From an uncultured Pelagibacteraceae bacterium (lineage in GTDB: Bacteria > Pseudomonadota > Alphaproteobacteria > Pelagibacterales > Pelagibacteraceae), in NCBI GenBank assembly GCA_902538745.1, contig CACBGP010000004.1:1-44102 (forward strand): a DNA stretch of 44,102 nucleotides, written 5' to 3'. Shown piece by piece: positions 17,038 through 25,236 of this stretch (positions are counted from its first letter, which is position 1; each line of letters starts with the position of its first letter). Both the position numbers and the translations under genes were made by a program. The notes beneath the pieces are model-generated. The model did no database searches. It saw only the letters and a list, made by a program, of their open reading frames with translations, and was not told the DNA's origin.

Positions 17038-17643
17038 ATGTTTAATAATCTTTATAAAAAGTGTTTAGATTTAGCAGCACACAAAAGTTCAAAGTACTAC
17101 TTGGCAATTGTATCTTTTGTTGAAAGTTCTTTTTTTCCTATTCCTCCAGACGTTATGATTATACCAATGGTAATCTCAAAAAAGAGTGATTTTATCAAAA
17201 TCTTTCTTATAACTACGATTTTTTCTGTTTTGGGTGGTATGTTAGGTTATTTAATTGGAGCTTTTTTTTTTGATTTTGGATCACAAATTATGAGTTTTTA
17301 TGGATATGAAAATAAATTATCGAGTATCAAAGAAAATTTAGTTACTAGTGATAGTTTTTATGCCTGGCTAGGTATACTTTTTTTAGCAGGATTTACACCT
17401 CTTCCCTATAAAGTTTTTACCATTGCAAGTGGCCTAATAAGTTTTAATTTTTTTATATTTATAGTTATTAGTTTTGTTTCAAGAGGGTTGAGATTTTTTA
17501 TAGTCTCATACCTCTCTTATAAATTTGGGAATTTATTTACTGAATTTATGGAAAAGCACGGGTCAAAATGGTTTACAATAATTGGATTATTAATTGTTAT
17601 AATTGGCTTATTGATTTATCTAATTATAAAATTTTATGTTTGA
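17038..17643 (+). CDS. YqaA/DedA-family membrane protein
   Basis: This 201-residue polytopic protein belongs to the SNARE-associated/DedA superfamily, whose members include lipid scramblases and transporters. It carries the family arrangement FVESSFFPIPPDVMIIPM near the N terminus, and LAGFTPLPYKVFTIASGLISF with a conserved Pro and Lys in the second half, followed by an Arg (VSRGLRFF). The family's usual phrase is a hydrophobic loop with E...PxPxD. The exact substrate is unknown. The stop region overlaps the dsbB ATG by 8 nt, so translation of the two is likely coupled. Confidence 0.86.
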   Translation: MFNNLYKKCLDLAAHKSSKYYLAIVSFVESSFFPIPPDVMIIPMVISKKSDFIKIFLITTIFSVLGGMLGYLIGAFFFDFGSQIMSFYGYENKLSSIKENLVTSDSFYAWLGILFLAGFTPLPYKVFTIASGLISFNFFIFIVISFVSRGLRFFIVSYLSYKFGNLFTEFMEKHGSKWFTIIGLLIVIIGLLIYLIIKFYV

Positions 17644-18121
17644 TTTAAAAAATGAATTCTACCTAAAAATTATTTTAATTATTAGCTTTACTGCATTAAT
17701 TTTTGCGTATTTCGTAGAACATATTTTAGGTCATCAACCATGCAATTTATGCATTATTGAGAGAATTCCTTATGGGATAACTATAATCTTAATCGCAATG
17801 ATTTTTATCATAAAGAAAAATCAAAAATTTTTAACTTTGTTGCTAATTCTTACCTTTGTCTTTTCGTTTACAATTTCTGTTTACCATTATGGAATTGAGC
17901 AAGGTTTTTTTCAAGAATCAACTGTATGTAATGCGAGAAATTTTACAGAAAATATAACTAAAGAAGATTTACTTAGAGAGTTGAGTAAAAAAACCATAAG
18001 CTGTAAAGATGTGACATTTAGGATTTTAGGATTATCACTAACAAGTATTAATATTGTAATAAGTTTATTATTTATTATAACTTTTATAAAAATTTTTATT
18101 AAATATGAAAAAAACAAGTAA
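17636..18121 (+). CDS. dsbB: Disulfide bond formation protein B
   Basis: DsbB reoxidises the periplasmic thiol oxidase DsbA and passes electrons to quinone. The 161-residue protein has four hydrophobic segments. A CNLC pair (Cys36, Cys39) follows helix 1, and a second periplasmic pair (Cys98, Cys123) lies between helices 3 and 4, as in the family. HQPCNLCIIERIPYG is the signature. It overlaps both neighbours, the YqaA-like gene by 8 nt and coq7 by 17 nt. The quinone-modifying enzyme encoded next may reflect the shared dependence on ubiquinone. Confidence 0.93.
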   Translation: MFDLKNEFYLKIILIISFTALIFAYFVEHILGHQPCNLCIIERIPYGITIILIAMIFIIKKNQKFLTLLLILTFVFSFTISVYHYGIEQGFFQESTVCNARNFTENITKEDLLRELSKKTISCKDVTFRILGLSLTSINIVISLLFIITFIKIFIKYEKNK

Positions 18122-18635
18122 TAAAGTTGAAGAGTTTATAAGAGTTGATCATGCAGGTGAAAGAGGGGCTGTCAAAATTTATGAAGGTCAACTGTTGGCT
18201 CTAAATACAATTGTCAAGAATGAGAATCTAAAAAAGACAATTGAAGATATGAAAGAGCATGAGATAGAACATTGTCAATTTTTTGAAAATGAAATAAAAA
18301 AAAGAAATATTAAGCCTACAAGATTTTTACCTTTATGGGACTTAATGGGTGTAGGTTTAGGATTTGGATCAACGTTATTAGGAAAAAAAGCAGCGATGTT
18401 GTGTACTGCATCAGTTGAGGAAGTAATAGACAAACATTATTTAGATCAAATTAATCAGTTAGGTCCAGAAGAAAAAGAATTGAAAAAAAAAATAACTAAA
18501 TTTAGACAAGATGAGCTAGATCATAAAGATATTGCCTATGAGGAGGGTGCATCAAAAAAAGGTTTTTACTCAATTATGGACAAAATAATTAAAACAGGTT
18601 CAAAAATAGCTATTCGTATTTCAGAAAAAGTTTAG
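18105..18635 (+). CDS. coq7: Demethoxyubiquinone hydroxylase Coq7
   Basis: This carboxylate-bridged di-iron monooxygenase (176 residues) performs the last ring hydroxylation in ubiquinone synthesis. The ligands are recognisable as DHAGERGAVKIYEGQ (Glu19), the helix HEIEHCQFF, VEEVIDKHY and DELDHKDIA, giving the ferritin-like E...ExxH...E...ExxH pattern. The ATG lies inside the last codons of dsbB (17-nt overlap). It ends 3 nt before the convergent HNH gene. ubiE and ubiB, other steps of the pathway, are at 28170-30442. Confidence 0.93.
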   Translation: MKKTSNKVEEFIRVDHAGERGAVKIYEGQLLALNTIVKNENLKKTIEDMKEHEIEHCQFFENEIKKRNIKPTRFLPLWDLMGVGLGFGSTLLGKKAAMLCTASVEEVIDKHYLDQINQLGPEEKELKKKITKFRQDELDHKDIAYEEGASKKGFYSIMDKIIKTGSKIAIRISEKV

Positions 18636-18638
18636 AGA

Positions 18639-19208
18639 TTAAGCCTCAAGCTCAACATCCCAATATAAATAATCCATCCAACTTTTATGTAAATAATTTG
18701 GAGGAAAATTTTTTCCGTTACGATGTAAATCTTCTGTTGTAGGTTGATAAGGGTACTGACTTAACTTCATTCCTGATGTTTTTAAAAGTTTACCACCCTT
18801 TTTAACATTACATTCAGAACAAGCTGTTACAACGTTATCCCAATTAGTTTCTCCCCCTTTAGATCTTGGCAACAAGTGATCAAAGGTTAGCTCTTCACCA
18901 CTACCACAATATTGACAAGAAAATTTATCTCTTAAAAAAACATTAAATCTTGTAAAACTTGGTTTAGTTTGGGGCACAATATAATTTTTTAATGCAATAA
19001 CGCTCGGTAGCTGCATATTAAACGATGGACTCCTAATTATTCTATCATAACTACTTACTATAATAACTCTATCTAAAAATACCGACTTGACAGTATCTTG
19101 CCAAGACCACAAAGATAAAGGATAATAGCTTAGCGGTCTATAATCTGCATTTAAAACTAATGCAGGACATTTTTCTAAGGAAACATTTTGTTCAACAAAA
19201 TTATTCAT
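18639..19208 (-). CDS. HNH endonuclease-domain protein
   Basis: A 189-residue protein has a C-terminal HNH domain: FSCQYCGSGEELTFDHLLPRS, then GGETNWDNVVTACSECNVKKG. The two CxxC pairs should hold a structural zinc, and DH...N...N gives the nuclease motif. The N-terminal 90 residues (ALVLNADYRPLSYYPLSLW) are characteristic of a group of chromosomal HNH proteins found across alphaproteobacteria. Its role, whether DNA repair or something else, is not established. No mobile-element context is present. Confidence 0.9.
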   Translation of the reverse strand: MNNFVEQNVSLEKCPALVLNADYRPLSYYPLSLWSWQDTVKSVFLDRVIIVSSYDRIIRSPSFNMQLPSVIALKNYIVPQTKPSFTRFNVFLRDKFSCQYCGSGEELTFDHLLPRSKGGETNWDNVVTACSECNVKKGGKLLKTSGMKLSQYPYQPTTEDLHRNGKNFPPNYLHKSWMDYLYWDVELEA

Positions 19209-19246
19209 TAAGTAATTGTAGCTTAATTAAAAAATTATTTCAATAA

Positions 19247-19906
19247 TTAGAGATTATTAAATTTTTCTAAAATATAATTTAATCCTATGCTTGAAGCTTC
19301 TACTGGGATATGATGTCCACAGTTTTTTATGAGTTGAGTTTCTACATTTACATTATTCCTAATAAAAAAATCCTTAGCCTCAAGTAAAAAGTTGGGTGAC
19401 ACTATTTCATCTGCGTCACCATGAATCATCAAAATATCTGCATCAACATTTTTTTTTTTCATCAAATATTCTTGATTAATTATTTTTCCTGAAAAACCTA
19501 CTATGCAGCTATATCTTTGATCAGAGATTAATCCCAAGTTTAATGACATCATACACCCCTGGCTAAAACCAGATAAACAAATTTTATTATTCTGTAAGTT
19601 AAACTCATTTTTTATCTCATTTATAAATTTATTTAGTTTAGTCTCTGCTTTTTTAGATTCATCTAGAATATATTGAGGATCATCCTTTGATAAATCAAAC
19701 CACTGATAACCTGAAGGGTTTATTTCACATTTTTCATGACCGTTTGGACAAATAAAAATTGTATTAGGTAAATGACGTCTCCAGCCTAAAGATAGCATAC
19801 TAATATCTTGACCATCACCCCCATACCCATGAAGTAAAATTATTGCATTCTCAATCTCCAAATCATTCTCAGGTTTCAATATTATTGAATCAAGACAAAA
19901 TGTCAT
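19247..19906 (-). CDS. Carboxylesterase/phospholipase-type alpha/beta hydrolase
   Basis: This 219-residue alpha/beta hydrolase of the carboxylesterase/lysophospholipase (PF02230-like) group has the oxyanion segment LLHGYGGDGQD. The nucleophile elbow is GFSQG (Ser115), the acid is Asp167 in MIHGDADEIV, and the histidine is His199 in NCGHH. There is no signal peptide, so it is likely cytoplasmic. The natural ester substrate is unknown. It is separated from the HNH gene by 38 bp and is divergent from the HIG1-like gene. Confidence 0.92.
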   Translation of the reverse strand: MTFCLDSIILKPENDLEIENAIILLHGYGGDGQDISMLSLGWRRHLPNTIFICPNGHEKCEINPSGYQWFDLSKDDPQYILDESKKAETKLNKFINEIKNEFNLQNNKICLSGFSQGCMMSLNLGLISDQRYSCIVGFSGKIINQEYLMKKKNVDADILMIHGDADEIVSPNFLLEAKDFFIRNNVNVETQLIKNCGHHIPVEASSIGLNYILEKFNNL

Positions 19907-19954
19907 AGTTTGTAATTAATGTTTTTTTAATGTAGAACACCCTACAATAAACTA

Positions 19955-20158
19955 ATGATTTCTGGAATAATTTTAAAAGTATTATCAATAGCACTATTAA
20001 TCGTAGTAGGAATAGTCCTTATACTTGGAATCGGAACTTTATTTAAAGGTGGAGAGACTAGTAAAAAATACTCAAATAAATTAATGCAGTTACGAGTGAT
20101 ATTACAATTTATTGCTATTATCGTATTAGTGGGTTTTGCTTATTTTTTTAAAAACTAA
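19955..20158 (+). CDS. HIG1-like twin-transmembrane protein
   Basis: This 67-residue protein has two membrane helices joined by a basic loop (GETSKKYSNKLMQLRVILQF). The KLMQLRVILQF turn is the hallmark of the HIG1 family, which associates with cytochrome oxidase in mitochondria; bacterial relatives are common in alphaproteobacteria. It may tune a respiratory complex, but there is no direct evidence here. Its stop overlaps the convergent tlpA stop by 4 nt. Confidence 0.8.
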   Translation: MISGIILKVLSIALLIVVGIVLILGIGTLFKGGETSKKYSNKLMQLRVILQFIAIIVLVGFAYFFKN

Positions 20159-20664
20159 TTATAAAGTTTTAGCCACTCGATAAAATTTTCTTCATTAAAA
20201 TCTATTGAACCAATAACCCTAGCAAATTCTTTTCCATTTTTATTAATAAAAATTGAGGTTGGAATTCCTCTTAAAGCAAACTTTTTTGTTAAATTAATAT
20301 TTTCATCAAAATATAAATTTAAATTTTTAATATTCAAATCATCAAAAAATTCTTTAGCTTTTTTAACATTGTCCTGTCCAACATTTACAGGAAATATTTT
20401 AAGCTTATTTAAACCTTTGTTTGATTTCAATAAATCTAACGATGGCATCTCTTCTCTGCATGGAGCACACCAAGTTGCCCAAAAGTTTAGTAATAAAATG
20501 TTTCCTTTATAATCACTTAAATTTATTTGGTTATTTTGATCATCTAAGACAGTTAAATTTGTATATTCTTTTAATTCTTTATTAATTATAAGGTTTTTAA
20601 TATTCAAAGTTTCATTTGCATACGTATTTGAAATTAAAATTATAAATATTACTAAAAATCTCAT
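20155..20664 (-). CDS. tlpA: TlpA-like periplasmic thioredoxin
   Basis: This 169-residue protein has an N-terminal signal peptide (MRFLVIFIILISNTYA) and a thioredoxin fold with WATWCAPCREEMP (Cys66, Cys69), followed by GIPTSIFINKNG with the cis-Pro. TlpA-like proteins keep periplasmic cysteines reduced, often for cytochrome c oxidase assembly. The gene is divergent from argH with a 24-bp gap, an arrangement frequent in alphaproteobacteria. Exact partner unknown. Confidence 0.9.
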   Translation of the reverse strand: MRFLVIFIILISNTYANETLNIKNLIINKELKEYTNLTVLDDQNNQINLSDYKGNILLLNFWATWCAPCREEMPSLDLLKSNKGLNKLKIFPVNVGQDNVKKAKEFFDDLNIKNLNLYFDENINLTKKFALRGIPTSIFINKNGKEFARVIGSIDFNEENFIEWLKLYN

Positions 20665-20688
20665 ATTAAAAAGGTATAAATAATTAGC

Positions 20689-22080
20689 ATGGTAAAAAAT
20701 AAAAACAATAAGGCAATTTGGAATAGTCGAATAAAAACAAAGACATCTGCTCTTTATAAAAAATATGGGAGCTCAATTAGCATTGATAAGAAACTTTTTA
20801 AAGAAGACATAATGGGATCTATCGCTCATGTAGAAATGCTTTTTAAACAAAAAATTATTTCTTTTAAAATTAAAAATAAAATTATCTATGGCCTTAATAA
20901 AATCGAAAAAGAAATACTGAATAAAAAATTTGAATTTAATAAAGAATTTGAAGATATTCATATGAACATAGAAAAAAGACTCACACAATTGATAGGTGAC
21001 GATGCAGGCTACATTCATACGGCCAGATCAAGAAATGATCAAGTTATTACAGACTTAAAGATATGGATGAAATCAGCAACTCAAAATATAGACTTAAATT
21101 TAAAAAAATTGATTAAAACTAATCTTAAGATTGCAGAAAAAAATATTAAAACTATTATGCCAGGTTTCACTCACCTAAAAAACGCTCAAGCTTTATCTTT
21201 AGGTCATTACTTAATGTCATATGTTGAAATGTTTACTAGGGATAGAAAAAGATTTTTAAATAATTTAGAAAGTCTTAATGAAAACCCTCTTGGTGTATGC
21301 GCATTAACGGGAACTTCCTTTAATATAGATAGAAAACTTACTACGAAAAAATTAGGTTTTAAAAACCCTACTAACAATTCAGTAGATACGGTATCGGACA
21401 GAGATTATGTTTTAGACTTTTTGTATTGTTGTTCTGTATGTGCAATGCATATATCCAGAATAGCTGAGGAATTAATAATTTGGAACTCCGATGGTTTTAA
21501 CTTAATAAATTTATCAGACAAAGTTGTAACAGGATCTTCCATAATGCCTCAGAAAAAAAATCCAGATATGCTAGAATTTTTAAGAGGCAAAACAGGAGGG
21601 ATGTACGGCAATTTATTTTCAATGTTAACTGTGCTTAAAGGTTTACCTCTATCTTATTATAAAGATCTTCAAGAAGATAAAGAGATAATCTTTAAAACTA
21701 ATGAAACTTTGGAAAACTGTTTAGAAATTCTTAACGAAATTTTAAATAATTTTAGTCCAAATAAAAAAAGAATGTTAGAGTTGGCTAACGATGGTTATAT
21801 TACTGCGACTGATTTAGCTGACTATATTGTTAAAAATCATTCTAAATCTTTTAGAGAAGCTTATCAAAAAACAGCTGCAATCATAAATATGGCTGAAAAA
21901 AGAAAAAAAAAATTAAATGATTTAACATTATATGATTTAAAAAAAATTGAACCAAATTTAACAGAAGATGTTTTAAACGTATTCGATTTAAAAAATTCTG
22001 TAAATTCAAAGAAATCTTATGGAGGAACTGCTTTTGATAATATTAAAAAAATGATAATAAAATATAAGAAACAATTATGA
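20689..22080 (+). CDS. argH: Argininosuccinate lyase
   Basis: ArgH cleaves argininosuccinate to arginine and fumarate, the last step of arginine synthesis. The 463-residue protein carries HTARSRNDQV, the fumarase-superfamily loop GSSIMPQKKNPD with the catalytic Ser, and PGFTHLKNAQ. Length is normal. It starts a run with lptM, lysA and plsC, its TGA overlapping the lipoprotein ATG. The pair ArgH-LysA joins two amino-acid pathways, a common alphaproteobacterial gene order. Confidence 0.97.
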   Translation: MVKNKNNKAIWNSRIKTKTSALYKKYGSSISIDKKLFKEDIMGSIAHVEMLFKQKIISFKIKNKIIYGLNKIEKEILNKKFEFNKEFEDIHMNIEKRLTQLIGDDAGYIHTARSRNDQVITDLKIWMKSATQNIDLNLKKLIKTNLKIAEKNIKTIMPGFTHLKNAQALSLGHYLMSYVEMFTRDRKRFLNNLESLNENPLGVCALTGTSFNIDRKLTTKKLGFKNPTNNSVDTVSDRDYVLDFLYCCSVCAMHISRIAEELIIWNSDGFNLINLSDKVVTGSSIMPQKKNPDMLEFLRGKTGGMYGNLFSMLTVLKGLPLSYYKDLQEDKEIIFKTNETLENCLEILNEILNNFSPNKKRMLELANDGYITATDLADYIVKNHSKSFREAYQKTAAIINMAEKRKKKLNDLTLYDLKKIEPNLTEDVLNVFDLKNSVNSKKSYGGTAFDNIKKMIIKYKKQL

Positions 22081-22202
22081 TGAAAAAATTTTATCTTTTA
22101 TTGATAATTTGCCTATTAGTAATGTCTTGTGGAAAACGGGGAGATCCTACCTATAAAGAACCAAATTCCAAAATACCTTATTTTGTTACAAAATATTCAT
22201 GA
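22077..22202 (+). CDS. lptM: Small lipoprotein (LptM/YifL type)
   Basis: A 41-residue lipoprotein starts MMKKFYLLLI and has lipobox LVMSC (Cys18), followed by GKRGDP, close to the CGxKGP start of the LptM/YifL family. In Escherichia coli LptM helps the LPS translocon LptD mature. It lies between argH and lysA, as in other alphaproteobacteria. Its ATG overlaps the argH stop and its TGA overlaps the lysA start (ATGA). Either of two adjacent ATGs (22077 or 22080) may be used. Confidence 0.85.
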   Translation: MMKKFYLLLIICLLVMSCGKRGDPTYKEPNSKIPYFVTKYS

Positions 22203-23413
22203 AATATGTAAATAAAAATTTTTTAATAGAGGGTATTAAAGCATCTTATTTAGCCAAAAAATTTGGAACTCCGCTGTATTGTTATTCATTAAAAAGGCTA
22301 AAAAATAACATAAGTAATTTAAAAAATAATTTTAAAAAAATTGATCCAATTATATGCTTTTCTGTAAAATCTAATCCCAATACAAATCTGTTACGTGAAA
22401 TTAATAAACAGGGTCTTGGTGCTGATGTTGTTTCCATTGGTGAACTAATGAAAGCCCTTAAAGCAGGTATAAAACCAAGAAATATTGTTTTTTCAGGAGT
22501 AGGTAAAACTAAAGTTGAAATTGAATACGCCATTAAAAAAAAAATTTTACTAATAAATGCGGAGTCTAAAAATGAAATTTTGCAAATAGAAAAAGTTGCT
22601 AAGAAATATAAAACTAAAGTTAATGTAGGAATTAGGTTAAATCCAAATACTGATGCAAAGACTTTAAGCCAAATATCAACAGGGAAAAAAGAAAATAAAT
22701 TTGGAGTTTCCGACAAAGTGTTTTTAAAACTTGTCAAATATGTGAAAAAATCAAAAAATTTAAATTTGAAATGCTTAAGCGTCCATATTGGAAGTCAAAT
22801 CTTAGACTTAAAACCATATGAAAAAATGTTGGGGATACTTGATAAAATTATAAGGAAAACCAAATTCAATTTTGAATATATTGATTTAGGCGGTGGAATG
22901 GGAATTAATTATAATAACGATAAGAAAATTTTAAATCTAGATAAATATTCCAATAGTGTAAAAAAATTTTTAAGAAAAAATAAATCTAAAATTATACTAG
23001 AACCAGGTAGATCTATAATTGGTAATACAGGGGTTTTGATATCAAAAGTAATTTATAATAAAGAGGGATACAAAAAAAATTTTATAATATTAGATGCAGC
23101 TATGAATGATCTTATGAGGCCAGCCTTATATGATGCAAAACATCAAATTAGACCAGTTGTAAAAAATAATAGCTATGCAAATAAAGTTTATGAATTTGTT
23201 GGCCCGATCTGTGAGAGTACTGATAAATTTGGTGCATACAAAAACTTTCAAAAATTAAGGGAGAATGATTTAATTATAATTTGTGATGTTGGAGCTTATG
23301 GGGTATCCTTAAGTTCAAATTATAATTTAAGACCCAAACCAGCAGAAATATTGATTGAAAAATCAAAAGCTAAGGTGATCTCAAAAAGACAAAAGCTTAT
23401 TGAAATAATTTAA
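22199..23413 (+). CDS. lysA: Diaminopimelate decarboxylase
   Basis: This PLP enzyme of 404 residues makes lysine from meso-diaminopimelate. The PLP lysine is in ICFSVKSNPN, the phosphate-binding glycine run is in IDLGGGMGINY, the substrate-binding motif is EPGRSIIGN, and the active-site Cys is in GPICESTDKFG. The fold-type III barrel and the C-terminal sheet are both complete. It overlaps the lipoprotein gene by 4 nt and is followed 12 nt later by the acyltransferase. Confidence 0.97.
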   Translation: MKYVNKNFLIEGIKASYLAKKFGTPLYCYSLKRLKNNISNLKNNFKKIDPIICFSVKSNPNTNLLREINKQGLGADVVSIGELMKALKAGIKPRNIVFSGVGKTKVEIEYAIKKKILLINAESKNEILQIEKVAKKYKTKVNVGIRLNPNTDAKTLSQISTGKKENKFGVSDKVFLKLVKYVKKSKNLNLKCLSVHIGSQILDLKPYEKMLGILDKIIRKTKFNFEYIDLGGGMGINYNNDKKILNLDKYSNSVKKFLRKNKSKIILEPGRSIIGNTGVLISKVIYNKEGYKKNFIILDAAMNDLMRPALYDAKHQIRPVVKNNSYANKVYEFVGPICESTDKFGAYKNFQKLRENDLIIICDVGAYGVSLSSNYNLRPKPAEILIEKSKAKVISKRQKLIEII

Positions 23414-23425
23414 AGTTATCTAAAT

Positions 23426-24127
23426 ATGATAAGAAACTTTTTATTTTCATTTTCTTTTTTTTCAGGAATTATTTTTATATCAATAATTTTTTTACCCTCA
23501 CTTTTGTTACCACAAAAAATTACTTTGTTTGGTGGAAAACTCATGGGTTATTGGTCCCAATTTTGTCTAAAAATCATTTTATCAACGAAAATAGTTATTA
23601 AAGGAAAGGATAACTTAATTAATGACGAAAAGTTTTTCATCGCCTCTTCACATCAATCAATGTTTGAAACCTTCTTTCTTCAAACTATTTTTAATTCACC
23701 AGTGTTTATTTTAAAAAATGAACTTATCAGAATTCCTGTTTTTGGATGGTACTTAAAAAAGATAGGCTCTATTTCGATAAAAAGAGACAAAATTACTAAA
23801 GATAATCTAAATTTTTTTAACGATATTTCAGAAAAAATTAAAAATTCTAAAAGACCAATAGTTATTTTTCCTCAGGCCACAAGAGTTTTACCTGAGGACC
23901 GACCACCTTTTAAAAAAGGGGCATCTAGGATTTATGAAAAATTAAATATTTTGTGTCAGCCAGTTGCAATCAATTCAGGTTATGTATGGCCAAAAAAAGG
24001 TATAAAAAAAAGCAATAAAATAATTACTGTATCTATACTTAACCCAATTAAACCTGGTTTACAAAAAGAGGAATTTTTACAAGTACTTGAAAAAAGAATT
24101 TATGATGAACTAGATTTAATTTGCTAG
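23426..24127 (+). CDS. 1-acyl-glycerol-3-phosphate acyltransferase (PlsC-like)
   Basis: This 233-residue acyltransferase has an N-terminal membrane helix and probably forms phosphatidic acid from lysophosphatidic acid. The catalytic motif is SSHQSMFETF, giving HX4E where the family consensus is HX4D, although Glu also occurs in some members. The substrate-binding motif is FPQATRV instead of FPEGTR. Both changes are conservative, and the rest (ILKNELIRIPVFGWYLKKIG) is clearly of the family. It ends a four-gene run, and its TAG shares the CTAG tetranucleotide with the convergent dnaN stop. Confidence 0.87.
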   Translation: MIRNFLFSFSFFSGIIFISIIFLPSLLLPQKITLFGGKLMGYWSQFCLKIILSTKIVIKGKDNLINDEKFFIASSHQSMFETFFLQTIFNSPVFILKNELIRIPVFGWYLKKIGSISIKRDKITKDNLNFFNDISEKIKNSKRPIVIFPQATRVLPEDRPPFKKGASRIYEKLNILCQPVAINSGYVWPKKGIKKSNKIITVSILNPIKPGLQKEEFLQVLEKRIYDELDLIC

Positions 24128-25236
24128 CCTTTCATTGGCATTACAATAAAAATACTATCAAAATCACTTGGATCCTTTATTAAGACAGGTGATCCCATAT
24201 CATTAAAATATAGCTCAATTTTCTCACCATCTAATTGGGATGCTACGTCAATCAGATACCTTGAATTAAAACTAATTTCTAGGTCATGGTCAAATTTTGT
24301 TGAGAGTGTCTCATTACCATCTCCACTATTTGAATTATTAACGGACAAATTTAAAGTATCTTTTGTCAGATTAAATTTCACACCATCTTTTTTATCAAAT
24401 GATACTGATGCAACCCTATCAACTGAATCTAAAAATAATTTTAAATCAATCTCTAATTTTTTTTGATTATTTTTCGGTATAACTTGAATATAATTTGGAA
24501 ATTTACCATCAATAAGCTTTGAAATTAAAATACTATTACTTAATTCAAATTTAATTTTTGACTTCATGTTCGAAATTTTTACTTCACCATCATAATTATC
24601 TAAGATAGCACATAATTGAAAAATAGTTTTTTTTGGCAAGATTATAGGCTCAAAATCTATTTGTTTTTCTAATCTTATCTTTGAAATTGACATTCTGTGA
24701 CTATCTGTTGCTACAGCTGTTAAATATTTTTTTTCATCAACTTCTGTTTGGTGAAAGTATATACCACTTAAATAATGCCTTGTTTCATCATTCGAAATTG
24801 AAAACTTACATTTATTTAATAATTTTAGCAATTGTTTAGATTTAATCGAAAATTCGTTATGATTAAAATTTTCATCAGTTACAGGAAATTCTGAATGACT
24901 TATACAATTAAGATTAAAAATAGATTTATCTGACTCAAGATGTAACTTATTCTTATCATTTAGAGTTAAATTGATTTTTTTTCCAGAGGAAATTTTTCTC
25001 ACTATGTCATAAATTACAGAAGACGTTGTGGTAGTTTTGCCTTCTTCAAGCACTTCAATATTATTAATTTGATGAATAAAAATTATATCTAGATCTGTTG
25101 CAGTCAAAATTAATTTTGAATTATTAGCATTAAAGAGAATATTTGATAATATTGGTAGTGTACTCCTTTTTTCAATAACCCCTTGACAGTAATTTAATGC
25201 TTGTTGTAAATCCTGTTGGTTTACACTAAACTTCAT
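24124..25236 (-). CDS. dnaN: DNA polymerase III beta sliding clamp
   Basis: This 370-residue clamp starts MKFSVNQQDLQQALNYCQGVIEKRSTLPIL and ends VMPMKG, close to the family's usual VMPMR(L) C terminus. Three repeated clamp folds are consistent with the length. DnaN tethers the replicative polymerase. The ATG overlaps the dnaA 3' end by 11 nt, so the two are coupled. Confidence 0.97.
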   Translation of the reverse strand: MKFSVNQQDLQQALNYCQGVIEKRSTLPILSNILFNANNSKLILTATDLDIIFIHQINNIEVLEEGKTTTTSSVIYDIVRKISSGKKINLTLNDKNKLHLESDKSIFNLNCISHSEFPVTDENFNHNEFSIKSKQLLKLLNKCKFSISNDETRHYLSGIYFHQTEVDEKKYLTAVATDSHRMSISKIRLEKQIDFEPIILPKKTIFQLCAILDNYDGEVKISNMKSKIKFELSNSILISKLIDGKFPNYIQVIPKNNQKKLEIDLKLFLDSVDRVASVSFDKKDGVKFNLTKDTLNLSVNNSNSGDGNETLSTKFDHDLEISFNSRYLIDVASQLDGEKIELYFNDMGSPVLIKDPSDFDSIFIVMPMKG

